A stretch of 64,000 nt of DNA from Vibrio aerogenes (GCF_024346755.1 NZ_AP024862.1:930001-994000); one strand, 5' to 3'. Shown: positions 8,793 through 20,350, numbered from the stretch's first letter. Notes: generated by a model not told the origin, from the letters alone. Translations and numbers: made by a program.

Positions 8793-10859
8793 TTATTTTT
8801 CAATGACCACAGCGTATGGACCTTCTGCCAGTTCCCGGATAAACCCTGAACCACTGGAATTGTAAGTAATCCATACTTTTTCTTTTGCTCTGGTCATTGC
8901 CACATAGAAAAGACGGCGCTCTTCAGCATCAGGAAATGAGTCATCTGACGCACTCAATGCCGAATCCAGATGGCTCATTTTTACTCTGGCCGGAAACTGC
9001 CCTTCATCAACACCAATAATGATCACATAATCGGCTTCTTTCCCTTTGCTGGCATGACAGGTCATAAACTCAATATCGAGCCGGGAATAGCTTTTTTGCC
9101 AGTCCTTCAACAACTCAGGCTGGTGGTAATGATTTCTGCCAAGCATCAGGACGGATTTATTTTCTGTGGCGGCCCTGTTTAGTGATTCCAGAGTCGCTTC
9201 GATCCTGTGAGCAGGCATGATAAAGACGGCATCATCATCACTTTGTTTCTGGCTATTCAGCGATTTTCCGATCTGATTCGGATTCATCTGCACGAACTGA
9301 TTTGCAACCTCACCAATCTTTTGATTAAAGCGATAGGTGGTATCGAGATATATGATCGAAGAGTTTGCGAAACGTTGCCGGAAGCCCGTCGTTAAATCTA
9401 CATCAGAACCGGTAAACTGGTAAATGGACTGCCAGTCATCCCCGACGGCATACAGATTGCCCTGATCCTTTTGCTGCGCACACAGCGCCTCAAGCAATGC
9501 CAGTCTCGGTGGTGAAATATCCTGATATTCGTCCACCATCATAAACCGCCATGGTGACTTAAAGCGCTTTTTCTGCACATGCTCAGTCGCCCGGGTAATC
9601 ATCAGATTGAAATCAATTTGCCCCGACTCTTTCAGCATTTGAGTCCACGCCTGATAACATGGCCAGCAAAGCGACAATTCACTGTTTAAGCGGGAATAAT
9701 CATCCAGCGAAATAATTTTCTGCTGAATATTTCTCTTGCTCAAACCGGATAAAGCCAGTTGATCAACCTGCCGGATGAGCCAGGCAATCAGCTGAGGACT
9801 TTCAGCATGGCTTCCCAGATCATCATCCCCTTTAATATATGCGACCGGCCATTGATTCAGATGCTTTTGCCAACGTTTATAATGCGTTGGCGTCATCCAG
9901 TGTTTTTTCAGCCATTCCGCCATCCAGGCTGCTTTCTGTTCATCTTCTGCGGCAACCGGTGATAGCTGAACGTCCTGACCTTCAGCTTCCCTGATAATGT
10001 AAAGACCCAGCTGATGAAATGTATTGATGGTCACCGCCTGTGCTTCATGGCCGAGCCGCGAGCGGAGTCTGGCCCGCATTTCTTCAGCAGCATCCCGTCC
10101 AAAGGAAAGCATAAGAATCTGAGCTGCCTCTGCCAGCTGACTCTTCAATAAATAGGCAACCCGGGCAGAAAGCACGCTGGTTTTTCCAGAACCCGCACCG
10201 GCCAGAACCAGATTGTAGTTGTCGTTTAATAACACAGCAGATTGCTGGGATTCATTGAGAGGGGATGATTCCAGACACGAAAATAATTCTGCCCAATGTA
10301 TTCGCTCAGACTCAATCCAATGTTCATTCCGCTCCTCCAGATAATTTTCACCATCTTTAAACCAGTTAATAATCATCTCCGGAATTGCAGGCATTTGTTC
10401 GACAAGCTCTTCAAAAGTAACCTCCAGAGACTGAAGGTCACGGGCAACCCGCTGCTGCCACTGATTCAGCATGTTGTGAGACACAAAACAGGGTGATGAA
10501 ATCAGTTTTAATAATTCATAATCCCACTCAGGAATCACAGCAGAAAACCGGTCAGATTGCTGCTGATACCACTCAGAATAGGCTGCCAGTGCTTTTTCAG
10601 CAAAAGGACGACAATCTTGCCAGGGCAATCCCTGAACAAGCCAACTGTAGCGAACCCCCTCTTTCTCATGGGAAAAAAACTGAATCTGTCCCCAGATAAT
10701 TCCTCTGTTTATCTGAACAGAGCCATCCCATACCATAAAAGGGATTGTTTCTTCGACATCAGACGAGCGTATCACCAGGGAGGCATCTTTGACCTCGACC
10801 TGACAAAATTCATCATGAATAAAATATCGTGCAGCCCTGCCAGCCTGTAGCAGCATCAT
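8793..10859 (-). CDS. helD: DNA helicase IV (UvrD/Rep-family superfamily 1A helicase)
   Basis: This is a 3'-5' ATP-dependent DNA helicase. I place the start at the ATG at 10859, where AGGA lies upstream and the sequence begins to match the HelD N-domain (ARYFIHDEF, RGIIWGQIQF); this gives 688 residues, close to the 684 of the E. coli protein. The frame stays open to 10940, but the extra 27 residues look unrelated. Walker A is in AGAGSGKTS, Walker B in MMVDEYQDIS, and later motifs GDDWQSIYQFTG, TCHASKGKEAD and RRLFYVAMTRAKEKV are all present, so it should be active. Confidence 0.95.
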   Translation of the reverse strand: MMLLQAGRAARYFIHDEFCQVEVKDASLVIRSSDVEETIPFMVWDGSVQINRGIIWGQIQFFSHEKEGVRYSWLVQGLPWQDCRPFAEKALAAYSEWYQQQSDRFSAVIPEWDYELLKLISSPCFVSHNMLNQWQQRVARDLQSLEVTFEELVEQMPAIPEMIINWFKDGENYLEERNEHWIESERIHWAELFSCLESSPLNESQQSAVLLNDNYNLVLAGAGSGKTSVLSARVAYLLKSQLAEAAQILMLSFGRDAAEEMRARLRSRLGHEAQAVTINTFHQLGLYIIREAEGQDVQLSPVAAEDEQKAAWMAEWLKKHWMTPTHYKRWQKHLNQWPVAYIKGDDDLGSHAESPQLIAWLIRQVDQLALSGLSKRNIQQKIISLDDYSRLNSELSLCWPCYQAWTQMLKESGQIDFNLMITRATEHVQKKRFKSPWRFMMVDEYQDISPPRLALLEALCAQQKDQGNLYAVGDDWQSIYQFTGSDVDLTTGFRQRFANSSIIYLDTTYRFNQKIGEVANQFVQMNPNQIGKSLNSQKQSDDDAVFIMPAHRIEATLESLNRAATENKSVLMLGRNHYHQPELLKDWQKSYSRLDIEFMTCHASKGKEADYVIIIGVDEGQFPARVKMSHLDSALSASDDSFPDAEERRLFYVAMTRAKEKVWITYNSSGSGFIRELAEGPYAVVIEK

Positions 10860-11139
10860 ATAAAAACTATCCTGTTCTCTGTAAAGGCTTTTCGCAGGGT
10901 CTGTTGACCCTGGATATATACCTGAATCACCCCAGAGCATGTTTATCTTAAAGTGACCCCTGAATTTTACGGTAGCTTAGGTATATACCATACAAGCTGT
11001 AAACATAGAATTCAGGATTTCTTGATCTTTCACGCATAACCTGTCGTCATCGTCATTAATTGGGTTCATTCTTTGATATCTATTCATTCCGTAGTATCCT
11101 CACTCAAGGTCGCAGTTTTGTCCGGTATCAAAAAATAAA

Positions 11140-13299
11140 GTGAAATTATTCAAACAATTCCCGGAGCACCGGGTGAAAAAAACGCTTCGTCATGCTGTTT
11201 TGATTCTGATTGCATTTTTAGGCGCGATTATTCCGGCATGGTCATATGGACAGATAACCTGGATCAACCCATTCATTCTTGGCATCATTGCTGCCGCCTT
11301 AACAGAGCAGAACGACAATTTACCCGGACGAGTGAAAGCCATTGGTTTGACGCTGCTGTGTTTCCTGATTGCAACACTGTCTGTTGAACTTTTATTTGAC
11401 TATCCGTGGTTATTCGCCTGCGGAATCGCTATATCAACGTTTGGCTTCATTATGTTAGGCGCGATCAGCTCAAGATATGCAACAATTGCATTTGGCTCAC
11501 TGCTCATCGCTGTTTATACCATGATCGGCACTTCTGCCGCACAAAGTACCAGCTTCTGGTTGCAACCTGCATTACTGCTCACCGGTGCCTGCTGGTATTA
11601 TCTGCTTTCTCTTATCTGGCTGATTCTGTTTCCCAGCCAGTCAATCCAGCAAAGCCTGAGTGATGTATTTCTGAATCTGGCAGACTATTTTGACCTGAAA
11701 AGTGAGATGTTCCATCCGGTATCCGGACTACAAATTCAGCCTTACCGGATTCGTGAAGCAAATTTAAACACGGCGATTGTTCTGACCCTGAATCAGTGTA
11801 AAGCGACGCTGCTTGCCCACTGCCGGAAAGGTCATTTGCAGACAACCAGTGATCATTTTCTGAATATTTATTTTCTGGCTCAGGATATTCATGAACGGAT
11901 CAGCTCAACGCACTCCCGTTATCATGACCTGACTGATCATTTCAGTCGTTCTGATATTCTGTTTCGTTTCAAATATTTGCTTGCGGAGCAGGCAAAAGCT
12001 TGCCGCGATATCGCCCGGGTCATCACGGCAAATGAAAACTATCAACACCAGAAGTCCTCCGCACTGGCACTGGACGAACTGCAATCATCTATCCAGTATC
12101 TCAACCATCAGGCAAAGACCATCCCGGATACTTTAATCACTCAAATTAATTACCTATTTAATAATCTGACCACGATTGAAAAACAGCTGTGCAACATTGA
12201 CAGCCCGGATGCTCACCAGTTTATGGAAGGAGAATTATCTGATACGGATCCACGTACCCTGAGAAATATGTGGCAAAGAGTCCGGACCAGCCTGAACCCT
12301 GAGTCACTCCTGTTTCGTCATGCTGTCAGAATGTCACTGGCCTTAACCACCGGATATATGATTCTGCACAGCTTTCATCTGGCGCTTGGATACTGGATAT
12401 TACTGACAACCTTATTTGTTTGTCAGCCAAACTTTTCTGCAACAAGGAAAAGAATCAAATTACGGGTGATTGGTACAATTTCGGGACTCATTGCCGGCGG
12501 CGTTCTGATGCCTCTTTTCTCTTCTTATGAAACCCAGCTGGCATTTATTGTTTTTTCAGGCGTGATGTTTTTCATTTTCCGGTTGAATAAATATGGCTAT
12601 GCCACCGGATTTATCACAATGTTAGTGCTGTTCTGCTTTAATCAGAGTGGCACAGGCATGGAAATTATTCTGCCCCGTTTGACCGATACACTGATTGGCT
12701 GTGGTCTGGCTGTGATTGCCGTGACTTATATTCTTCCCGACTGGCAGGCAAACAGATTACCTCAGGTGATGGCGGAAGCAATGCAGACCAATAAAAATTA
12801 TCTCGACCAAATCATCGCCCAATACCGGATCGGAAAACAGGATACACTTCGCTACCGGATCGCCCGACGGAATGCACACGATCAGGATGCCGCCTTAACA
12901 ACCGCAATCAATAATATGCTGGCAGAGCCTGATAAGTACAAAAAGGCAGAGGAAGAAAGTTTCCGTTTTCTCACGCTCAACCATGCGCTGCTAAGTTATA
13001 TATCGGCTTTAGGTGCACACAGAACCCGGCTGGACAATCACGTCACACACAGGCTGATTGTGGATGCTCACAGAACGATTCATCAACATCTGGACGTTTT
13101 ATCAGAAAAATTACTTGGTCATCACCGGTCAGCTGAGATTTCCATTCCTGAAGAAACAGAATTAAAAGCAAGGCTTGAAGCATGGAGAGAGGAAGATGGA
13201 AGCTCCGTCAAACTCGTACTGCAGCAGCTTGACCTGATACACAGAATCCTGCCTGAATTACATATTTTAACCGATAAATTACTGGCACCATCCGGGTAA
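11140..13299 (+). CDS. yccS: YccS-type inner-membrane protein (FUSC family)
   Basis: The 719-residue polytopic protein has two blocks of hydrophobic helices (about residues 15-165 and 395-520) separated by a cytoplasmic helical domain, the layout of YccS/YhfK and aromatic-acid efflux (FUSC) proteins. The segments SVELLFDYPWLFACGI and SRYATIAFGSLLIAVYTMIGTS match E. coli YccS closely as I recall it. Its role is unproven; export of small molecules is the usual suggestion. The start is a GTG with no obvious Shine-Dalgarno, so the exact start is uncertain. It is divergent from helD. Confidence 0.88.
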   Translation: MKLFKQFPEHRVKKTLRHAVLILIAFLGAIIPAWSYGQITWINPFILGIIAAALTEQNDNLPGRVKAIGLTLLCFLIATLSVELLFDYPWLFACGIAISTFGFIMLGAISSRYATIAFGSLLIAVYTMIGTSAAQSTSFWLQPALLLTGACWYYLLSLIWLILFPSQSIQQSLSDVFLNLADYFDLKSEMFHPVSGLQIQPYRIREANLNTAIVLTLNQCKATLLAHCRKGHLQTTSDHFLNIYFLAQDIHERISSTHSRYHDLTDHFSRSDILFRFKYLLAEQAKACRDIARVITANENYQHQKSSALALDELQSSIQYLNHQAKTIPDTLITQINYLFNNLTTIEKQLCNIDSPDAHQFMEGELSDTDPRTLRNMWQRVRTSLNPESLLFRHAVRMSLALTTGYMILHSFHLALGYWILLTTLFVCQPNFSATRKRIKLRVIGTISGLIAGGVLMPLFSSYETQLAFIVFSGVMFFIFRLNKYGYATGFITMLVLFCFNQSGTGMEIILPRLTDTLIGCGLAVIAVTYILPDWQANRLPQVMAEAMQTNKNYLDQIIAQYRIGKQDTLRYRIARRNAHDQDAALTTAINNMLAEPDKYKKAEEESFRFLTLNHALLSYISALGAHRTRLDNHVTHRLIVDAHRTIHQHLDVLSEKLLGHHRSAEISIPEETELKARLEAWREEDGSSVKLVLQQLDLIHRILPELHILTDKLLAPSG

Positions 13300-13513
13300 G
13301 GCCTGGAGCGTGTTGATTGAGCAATTGTTCAGGCACTACAGATCAGGCAGTGAAAGTTCAACAGCCTCCAGACAAACCCCACAAAAAGATGCGTCTTGAT
13401 ACCACTCAGGGATAACTCATAATTTTGTCATTTACCTGACATTTTATGGACAATACCACCGGTTGATCTTTCTAAGATTTAACCATCGTTATCGTTGGTT
13501 GATGGAAAAAGTT

Positions 13514-13732
13514 ATGCACGCAGCTACTTATCAAAATAAGCATATGTTTCTTGTTCACCGGACAAAGTCACTTTCCCAGAATCAATTTGAGTCAGTCAAA
13601 GCACAGCTGAAACTGATGACAACGTCTCAGCTGAAATCATTGCAGTCAGAGATTAATGAGTCGCTTCAACCTGTCTCTCAGCCGGTGCTGACCCGTGAAG
13701 AGCTGGAAATGCTTCATAGCCTGTTTCGGTAA
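13514..13732 (+). CDS. Small hypothetical protein
   Basis: This is an unrecognised protein of about 72 residues, read from the ATG at 13514 (GGA seven bases upstream); ATGs at 13463 and 13502 in the same frame are alternatives. It is hydrophilic and mostly helical, with Gln/Ser-rich repeats of SQ and QL, ending REELEMLHSLFR. There is no signal peptide and no Cys. It lies between yccS and the frameshifted gene, with about 200 bases upstream that could hold a promoter. A real small regulatory or adaptor protein is possible. Confidence 0.5.
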   Translation: MHAATYQNKHMFLVHRTKSLSQNQFESVKAQLKLMTTSQLKSLQSEINESLQPVSQPVLTREELEMLHSLFR

Positions 13733-13815
13733 TCTGTCCCGGCTATCTGTCCAGTGAAATACCGGGAAAAACTGCTATACTCAGATAGTAGTCGTATTGT
13801 GGGTGATATTATATT

Positions 13816-14162
13816 ATGCCGGTTTCAGCTGTTCAGTCAGGTTATCAAATACTTCAGCAATCATCCCGGATCGCTGATAACAGCAGTCGTGAAATTAATC
13901 AGGCTCAGTTAAAAGATTATCCGAACGTTGATCAGAACAAACCTGAGCTCCCTTCTATTGAAGCTTTTCCGGATACAAACAATCTGAATACAAAAAACCA
14001 GCCGGATATCAACAAGCCATCAGCGCTGTATTCGTCGCCCCCCCGGATAAAATCAATGCAATCTACCAACTCAATCAGGCGAATCAATACGCAAAAATCG
14101 GGACAAACATGATTCAGCGGGATCAAGATATGATCGGCACCCTGTTGGATGTCCGGGTTTAA
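13816..14162 (+). pseudogene. Small protein gene interrupted at a run of seven C (frameshift or phase-variable)
   Basis: The first frame runs from ATG 13816 to about 14044 and would otherwise end in a nonsense tail at 14112. If the run of seven C at 14038-14044 had eight, the reading would continue as PDKINAIYQLNQANQYAKIG and end TLLDVRV at a TAA at 14160-14162, about 115 residues in all. The downstream part (NMIQRDQDMIGTLLDVRV) looks like the coiled C-terminal end of flagellar rod/hook-type proteins, a resemblance only. The first part is hydrophilic and Asn/Pro-rich. The break could be a sequencing error, a true mutation or a contingency tract. Confidence 0.6.
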
Positions 14163-14449
14163 TTCATCCGTTCTTCGCTGCCTGGCCCGCACTCCGCTTA
14201 TTTCAATGACACATATTCCAATAATTTCAATCCGTGAAAGGGATATGTGTGTGAAAACTTGAATATTCGTGTTAATCGTTTAAATTGAAGTTGTTTCTGT
14301 CAATTCAGGCATAGATTCAATTTTTATGGTCGCTTTTTCAGCAAATTATATTTCAGGCACACCATTTGCTTGTATTTTTGCTATCAAAACAGAACAATCA
14401 AGGCCTGTCTCATATTTCAGTCACACAGGATTCATTGAAAGGTAAATTC

Positions 14450-14974
14450 ATGACAAACCGTTTCTCCAGAACAATTTCTGCCACCCTGTTACTCATGGCA
14501 TCGTCATGGGCGTCAGCCGCAGACTTTAACTATAACTATTTTGAATTCAGAACCGGTAGCAGTCCCCAATCCTTCGGCAGTGAATTCAGCATGAATATTA
14601 CGGACAACTTCCATATTCTGGCTTCAGCAGACAGCCAGATAGATCATGACTGGAATCTCGCAGGGGGGATTGGTTTTAACGGGCCGGTTGCCCCGACAAC
14701 CGATATGTTTGGTCACCTGCTTTTACATGAGATTAAGTACCCCAAAGACGATGGCGGAGATTCAGAGACATTAATTGAATTAAGCATTGGGATACGCACA
14801 TGGATCGACGATAAAGTCGAAGGGTACGGAAAAATCGGCAGAATGGATCGTCATTCGGTAGTCGGTGCAGGTGTGAGGTTCCACTCCACCGGACAACTTT
14901 CTATGAATATGGAAACCTCAAACAATGGTGTATGGGGGCCACAAATTATCCTTGGCGTCAGGTATCAATACTGA
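14450..14974 (+). CDS. Small outer-membrane beta-barrel-like protein
   Basis: The protein has 174 residues, read from the ATG at 14450 with GAAAGG upstream. A clear signal peptide (MTNRFSRTISATLLLMASSW, cleavage after ASA near residue 22) precedes alternating amphipathic strands. It ends in GVRYQY, an aromatic C-terminal residue as expected for BAM-inserted barrels. The size suggests an eight-stranded barrel. Substrate and role are unknown. Two acidic loops (KDDGGDSET, DRHS) may be surface-exposed. The upstream 287 bases hold no other gene. Confidence 0.7.
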   Translation: MTNRFSRTISATLLLMASSWASAADFNYNYFEFRTGSSPQSFGSEFSMNITDNFHILASADSQIDHDWNLAGGIGFNGPVAPTTDMFGHLLLHEIKYPKDDGGDSETLIELSIGIRTWIDDKVEGYGKIGRMDRHSVVGAGVRFHSTGQLSMNMETSNNGVWGPQIILGVRYQY

Positions 14975-15120
14975 TTTACCGGGAGAACGGATGCCTTGGG
15001 CAAAGAGGGTGTATTCACTGTTCCGGGTTATATAAAAGCACAGCCTTCAGAGCAATGCTTCCACGACACCGCTTCCACGGCAATGCTTTCATACACCCAC
15101 AAACCAGAGATAAGCTACCT

Positions 15121-17721
15121 TTAACGCTGAACCGGATGGGTTTCCCTGTATTTGAGGTTTTCTTTAAAATGAACCAGTGCAGAGTAAAGATTCTCTTCCC
15201 GGATGGGTTTCACCAATACATATTGTGCACCAACATCCAGAAAAGCTTGTTGTGTTTCCGCTGAATCATCCGCAGTACAGGCATAAACAGGCACATTCAT
15301 ATTGAGCTGATTCCTGATTCGGCGGGTCACTTCAATACCATCCATTTTAGGCAGCTGATTATCCATCAAAATCAGGTCAAAGTGTCGACGCTTCACCGTA
15401 TCCAGCGCTTTCTGACCATCTTCAACCCATGTCACATTCAACCCAAATTTGTCACAAAAAGCTTTCGCAATATACGCATTTGTATGGTTATCCTCAACCA
15501 GCAGGACATCCAGGGTTTTATCAAAAAGAAGTCGTGAGTTACCAGCCAGTAAGTCTTCATCGTTATTTCGTTCTGAATGATGTTCAACTTCAATCGGAAT
15601 CGTAAATTCGAAACAGCTACCTTCCTCCAGCTTAGAACTCACAGTGATTGTACCCTGCATCAGTTCAACCAGATTTTTGACAATCGCCAGGCCTAAACCA
15701 CTCCCGCCGTATTCCCGGATTGACGTCGTTTCACTTTGGATAAAAGGCTCAAAAATCAGGCTGATATCTTCTTTTTTAATACCAACACCCGTATCCTGAA
15801 CACAAACATGAAAGTGCTCTTTATCCTCACTTGCTGTACTGAACAAGTTCAGTGAAATACTGATTCTTCCGTGATGGGTAAATTTCACCGCATTGTTCAG
15901 TAAATTAAAGATGATTTGATTGAGCCGGACCTGATCACTGCATACAACAAGATTGTGATGAATATTTGTTGCAATATGGAATTCAACAGATTTCTCTTCA
16001 CAAAGTGGCCGGTAAATCCGGTCAACGACATGAATGGTGTCCATCAGATAAAACCGCGCGTTACTGATTTTAAACTTATTCTGTTCAATTTTTGAGAAAT
16101 CAAGAATATCATTAAGAACCGCTAATAAATGTTCACTACATAAGCACAGCACGCCCACCTGCTCACTTTGCTTGACATCAGTCACATTATCTTTCAGTAA
16201 CTGCGCAACACCTAAAATCCCATTCAGCGGTGTTCTGACTTCATGACTCATTCTTGCCAGAAAGTCAGCTCTTGCATTTGCAGCACGCTCTGCTTCACTC
16301 CGGGCCTGATGACTTTCTTTCTCTGCTTCGGCAATACTTGTCACATCCTGGCCCTGAGTGAGTACAGACTCAACCCGGCCATCATGAATAATCGGAGAGA
16401 TGGTCCAGCGAAAAATCCTGTTCTCAATTTCTGTAGTGATTTCATCTAACTGATGTTTTTCCGTATAAAGGATTTTTTCAACTTCCGGCAGCAATAACTC
16501 TTTCAGCGATTTAAACCGGGTCGAGTGCCGGGCTTCAGAAAAATGAGAAAAAGCGGCAGGATTCATACGAATGAGATGGCCGTTCATCCCCCATAAAATG
16601 GTTGGAGAAACCGAATAATTGAATAAGTTTTCAAACTGCTTTTCCTGTTCAGAAAACCGCTTAAATGTGTGCTCTAAAGCCCGGCCAAACAGATCAAACT
16701 CTTCAATCTTCGAACCATGAAAAGTATGCTTCACACCTTTATCCACAATACTGTGAATAAACTGGACAAGCTTATCAATTTCAAAACGAATACTTTTATT
16801 AAGCCAGCGCCACAGCACGAATGACAGCATCACCATCGCAACAACAATAAAAATAATGCTGAAATAAAAGTTTCTCTTTAGCTCGACAATATTTTGATTA
16901 TCATTGACTGCATACACAACCAGCTGAGTCGGCACATGATTGACCAACAGTGTTGTCTGGCTCACGGTATATAAATCTTTCAGGCCAGAGAAGTTTTCCG
17001 TATGCAGTAAATCAAATTCTGTATAGGATTCCGTACCGTCTAAAGTGGACGACAGAACATCAGCCCCAACGACAAAAATAAGATCCTGCAAGTGACTGCT
17101 TTCTCTGATATGTTCAGATAAAACATAGTTATTGTTCACAACAGAAAGCACATAAAAATACCCCATAACTTCACCGTTTTGGAGACTAATCAACGGGATC
17201 TTGCGGGCAAAAGCATAGATAGTTTCAAGCACTGAAGGAATGCTCACCAGCCGCCAGCTGCCATTCAGATTCATCTGTCCGGACAAGTGCTGCAAATTTG
17301 CCAGAGAAATTCCATAAAATTCCGCATTCCCGTCATCCCACAGTTGATTATTAAGCCCACTGATAAAACGGATATCTGGCGTATTATCCGGATCAAGCTG
17401 ATCAACAGCGGCAAAATATTGTCTGATATCAGCATCGGCATGCTGGCTGACTGCTTCCAGTAGTCCTGTATTGGTGGCATTACTATCCTGATGAACCCTG
17501 ATAAGAGAAAGCTGAAAATCCAGGATTTCCTGAATAAACGCAGAAGTTTGACTGTTAACCCGATTGACCTCACGGGCTATCAACTCACTGCTGAACTGAT
17601 AGCTTTGAAACAAAACACCAAATGTGAGAATACCAATCACAATAATTATCGCGCGGGTAAAATAGGTCGCAATGTTTTGCTTCTTCCTGACGGAGCTGGA
17701 GCGGACTTTTTCGTTCACCAT
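15121..17721 (-). CDS. luxQ: Autoinducer-2 sensor kinase/phosphatase LuxQ (hybrid histidine kinase)
   Basis: This is the membrane partner of LuxP in AI-2 quorum sensing. The 866 residues contain a transmembrane segment at about 20-40, a periplasmic double-PAS sensor region to about 280, a second transmembrane segment at 285-305, a PAS-like region, a HisKA domain with His493 (ARMSHEVRTPLN), an ATPase domain with DTGVGIKKED and GGSGLGLAIV, and a receiver domain with phospho-acceptor Asp787 (LILMDNQLPKMDG). There is no HPt domain, as expected because LuxU provides it elsewhere. It begins 15 bases after luxP, so the two form an operon. Confidence 0.95.
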   Translation of the reverse strand: MVNEKVRSSSVRKKQNIATYFTRAIIIVIGILTFGVLFQSYQFSSELIAREVNRVNSQTSAFIQEILDFQLSLIRVHQDSNATNTGLLEAVSQHADADIRQYFAAVDQLDPDNTPDIRFISGLNNQLWDDGNAEFYGISLANLQHLSGQMNLNGSWRLVSIPSVLETIYAFARKIPLISLQNGEVMGYFYVLSVVNNNYVLSEHIRESSHLQDLIFVVGADVLSSTLDGTESYTEFDLLHTENFSGLKDLYTVSQTTLLVNHVPTQLVVYAVNDNQNIVELKRNFYFSIIFIVVAMVMLSFVLWRWLNKSIRFEIDKLVQFIHSIVDKGVKHTFHGSKIEEFDLFGRALEHTFKRFSEQEKQFENLFNYSVSPTILWGMNGHLIRMNPAAFSHFSEARHSTRFKSLKELLLPEVEKILYTEKHQLDEITTEIENRIFRWTISPIIHDGRVESVLTQGQDVTSIAEAEKESHQARSEAERAANARADFLARMSHEVRTPLNGILGVAQLLKDNVTDVKQSEQVGVLCLCSEHLLAVLNDILDFSKIEQNKFKISNARFYLMDTIHVVDRIYRPLCEEKSVEFHIATNIHHNLVVCSDQVRLNQIIFNLLNNAVKFTHHGRISISLNLFSTASEDKEHFHVCVQDTGVGIKKEDISLIFEPFIQSETTSIREYGGSGLGLAIVKNLVELMQGTITVSSKLEEGSCFEFTIPIEVEHHSERNNDEDLLAGNSRLLFDKTLDVLLVEDNHTNAYIAKAFCDKFGLNVTWVEDGQKALDTVKRRHFDLILMDNQLPKMDGIEVTRRIRNQLNMNVPVYACTADDSAETQQAFLDVGAQYVLVKPIREENLYSALVHFKENLKYRETHPVQR

Positions 17722-17736
17722 ATCTTTCTCTTGCTG

Positions 17737-18834
<1,098 letters not shown>

Positions 18835-19070
18835 CTATATCATTATGTCTTTCATACATGATGAAGCAGTCACAACTTTCTCTCTGCATTCACATCACAC
18901 GAATAGCAACCTATTTTTTACGATAGGCAATCAATTTAAGGTTAGTATAAAAATGAACAAGTCGTTGAATAACGGCGCAGGGCCCGTTGAACTTTGGAAA
19001 TGGCTTTAGCAGCAAATGTTAACCGAAGGGTTCATCTGAACAGAATCTGACAACCAAACTTCAGGATCCC

Positions 19071-19361
19071 CTATGTATAGAGAGGGAAAACTTGTGGTAT
19101 ACCCAGGTTTTCAGAGACAATCTGTTCTTTTTTCACTTTAGGTAATTTTTTTATTTTGGCTTCAAGACGAAGCGCTTCCTGCCGGGAAGCCGCTGGCTGA
19201 AACCACACCAGTTGCAGAGGAGATTTTCCCCTTAACGCTTTTGCACCCCGGCCGGATTGATGCTCGGCAAAACGACGCTCAACATTCGTCGTAATGCCAC
19301 AATACAAAGCATGATGAGGAGTTCTGATCAGGTATATCCACCAGTTGTTTTGTTGAGTCAC
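19071..19361 (-). CDS. GIY-YIG domain protein (UPF0213 family)
   Basis: A 96-residue single GIY-YIG domain. Here the first motif reads WIYLIRTPHHALYCGITT, followed by Arg in VERRFAEHQSGRGAKALRG and Glu in RLEAKIKKLPK. These small proteins (YhbQ family) are predicted structure-specific nucleases; their biological role is not settled. It is encoded 30 bases downstream of yceH on the same strand and may be co-transcribed. Confidence 0.88.
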   Translation of the reverse strand: MTQQNNWWIYLIRTPHHALYCGITTNVERRFAEHQSGRGAKALRGKSPLQLVWFQPAASRQEALRLEAKIKKLPKVKKEQIVSENLGIPQVFPLYT

Positions 19362-19391
19362 TCTGGTTTCACCCCGTTAGTTTGATTCATA

Positions 19392-20045
19392 TCAGTTTGA
19401 ATCAATTAATCTGTTGACGACTTCTTTTAAAGCCTGAAGTTCGGCTCTTAAATCACTGACTTCCTGCTCAAGCAACTCAAGACGGCCCGGTTCCGCATCC
19501 AAAGCAAGCGAATGCATGGCCTCACCGGAGGAAGAGTTCCCGTCATCCGGAGTAAACGTCTGCCGGTAACGGATTTCTCTTTTTCCGGCTTCCCGGGGCA
19601 AAGACACAACAAACCCTTTTTCGATCAAACGTTCCAGTACAGACTCCGCCTCTTTAACATCCGAAAGTGAACACATCCGGTTCGTCCGGGTCCGCAGTTC
19701 GCCGGGAGTCTGCGCGCCACGTAATAACAAACAACAGATAAAACCCAGTTCCTGATCATCGAGCTGTAAATCACCAAACTCAGTATTACAAAAGCGGTGC
19801 TGATACTTACTTGTGCGCTGATTAAAACCACTCTCATCACTCACTAAGCGGCGTTCGGTTAAACTTTCAACAGCATCAAGCACTTCAGCTTCAGACAAAC
19901 TCATGACAGGTTCACGGTTACTTTTTTGATTACATGCAGTTGTCAGACTATTTAAGGTCAGTGGGTAATAATCTGGTGTGGTGACTGACTTTTCCAGCAA
20001 ACACCCAATCACCCGTGCTTCAACTGTATTTAATTCATATTTCAT
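19392..20045 (-). CDS. yceH: YceH family protein (DUF480/UPF0502)
   Basis: The protein has 217 residues, read from the ATG at 20045 where GGGAG lies eight bases upstream (a TTG 15 bases earlier is less likely). It consists of two winged-helix domains typical of DUF480: LNTVEARVIGCLLEKSVTTPDYYPLTLN, QKSNREPVM, LLLRGAQTPGELRTRTNRM. The C-terminal 30 residues form a short coiled coil (LLEQEVSDLRAELQALKEVV). The role is unknown; the winged helices suggest nucleic-acid or protein binding. Confidence 0.9.
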   Translation of the reverse strand: MKYELNTVEARVIGCLLEKSVTTPDYYPLTLNSLTTACNQKSNREPVMSLSEAEVLDAVESLTERRLVSDESGFNQRTSKYQHRFCNTEFGDLQLDDQELGFICCLLLRGAQTPGELRTRTNRMCSLSDVKEAESVLERLIEKGFVVSLPREAGKREIRYRQTFTPDDGNSSSGEAMHSLALDAEPGRLELLEQEVSDLRAELQALKEVVNRLIDSN

Positions 20046-20119
20046 GATTCGTACTCCCAACTCAGAGGGTATCTCCCTTGAGTGTGTTCAGGATGAACAA
20101 TACTCAGACCAAACAGCCC

Positions 20120-20350
20120 TTAATGATCACGCAACAATTCAGGCTGAACCATCTGCCCGTCTTCATCAAGTATGATAACCCGGGAACGATTCAGTTCAAT
20201 CCTGATTCTGATCGCCATTTTTCTGGCCCGGAGGTAAGACCGTTTTAGTTTTTCCCTGGACTTTTTCACCTCTGATAACTGTATATTTTCAGACTGATCA
20301 CGTATAGAGGAAGGCATTAACACATACCAGGTTGATAAACGTCTCAACAT
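20120..20350 (-). CDS. Small basic hypothetical protein (doubtful)
   Basis: A frame of 76 codons; an internal ATG at 20317 is an alternative start. The middle is strongly basic and helical (EVKKSREKLKRSYLRARKMA) and the end is beta-like (RSRVIILDEDGQMVQPELL). It has no recognised domain and no good ribosome-binding site. It stops 74 bases before the yceH start on the same strand. It looks more protein-like than the usual chance frame but could still be one. Confidence 0.4.
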   Translation of the reverse strand: MLRRLSTWYVLMPSSIRDQSENIQLSEVKKSREKLKRSYLRARKMAIRIRIELNRSRVIILDEDGQMVQPELLRDH

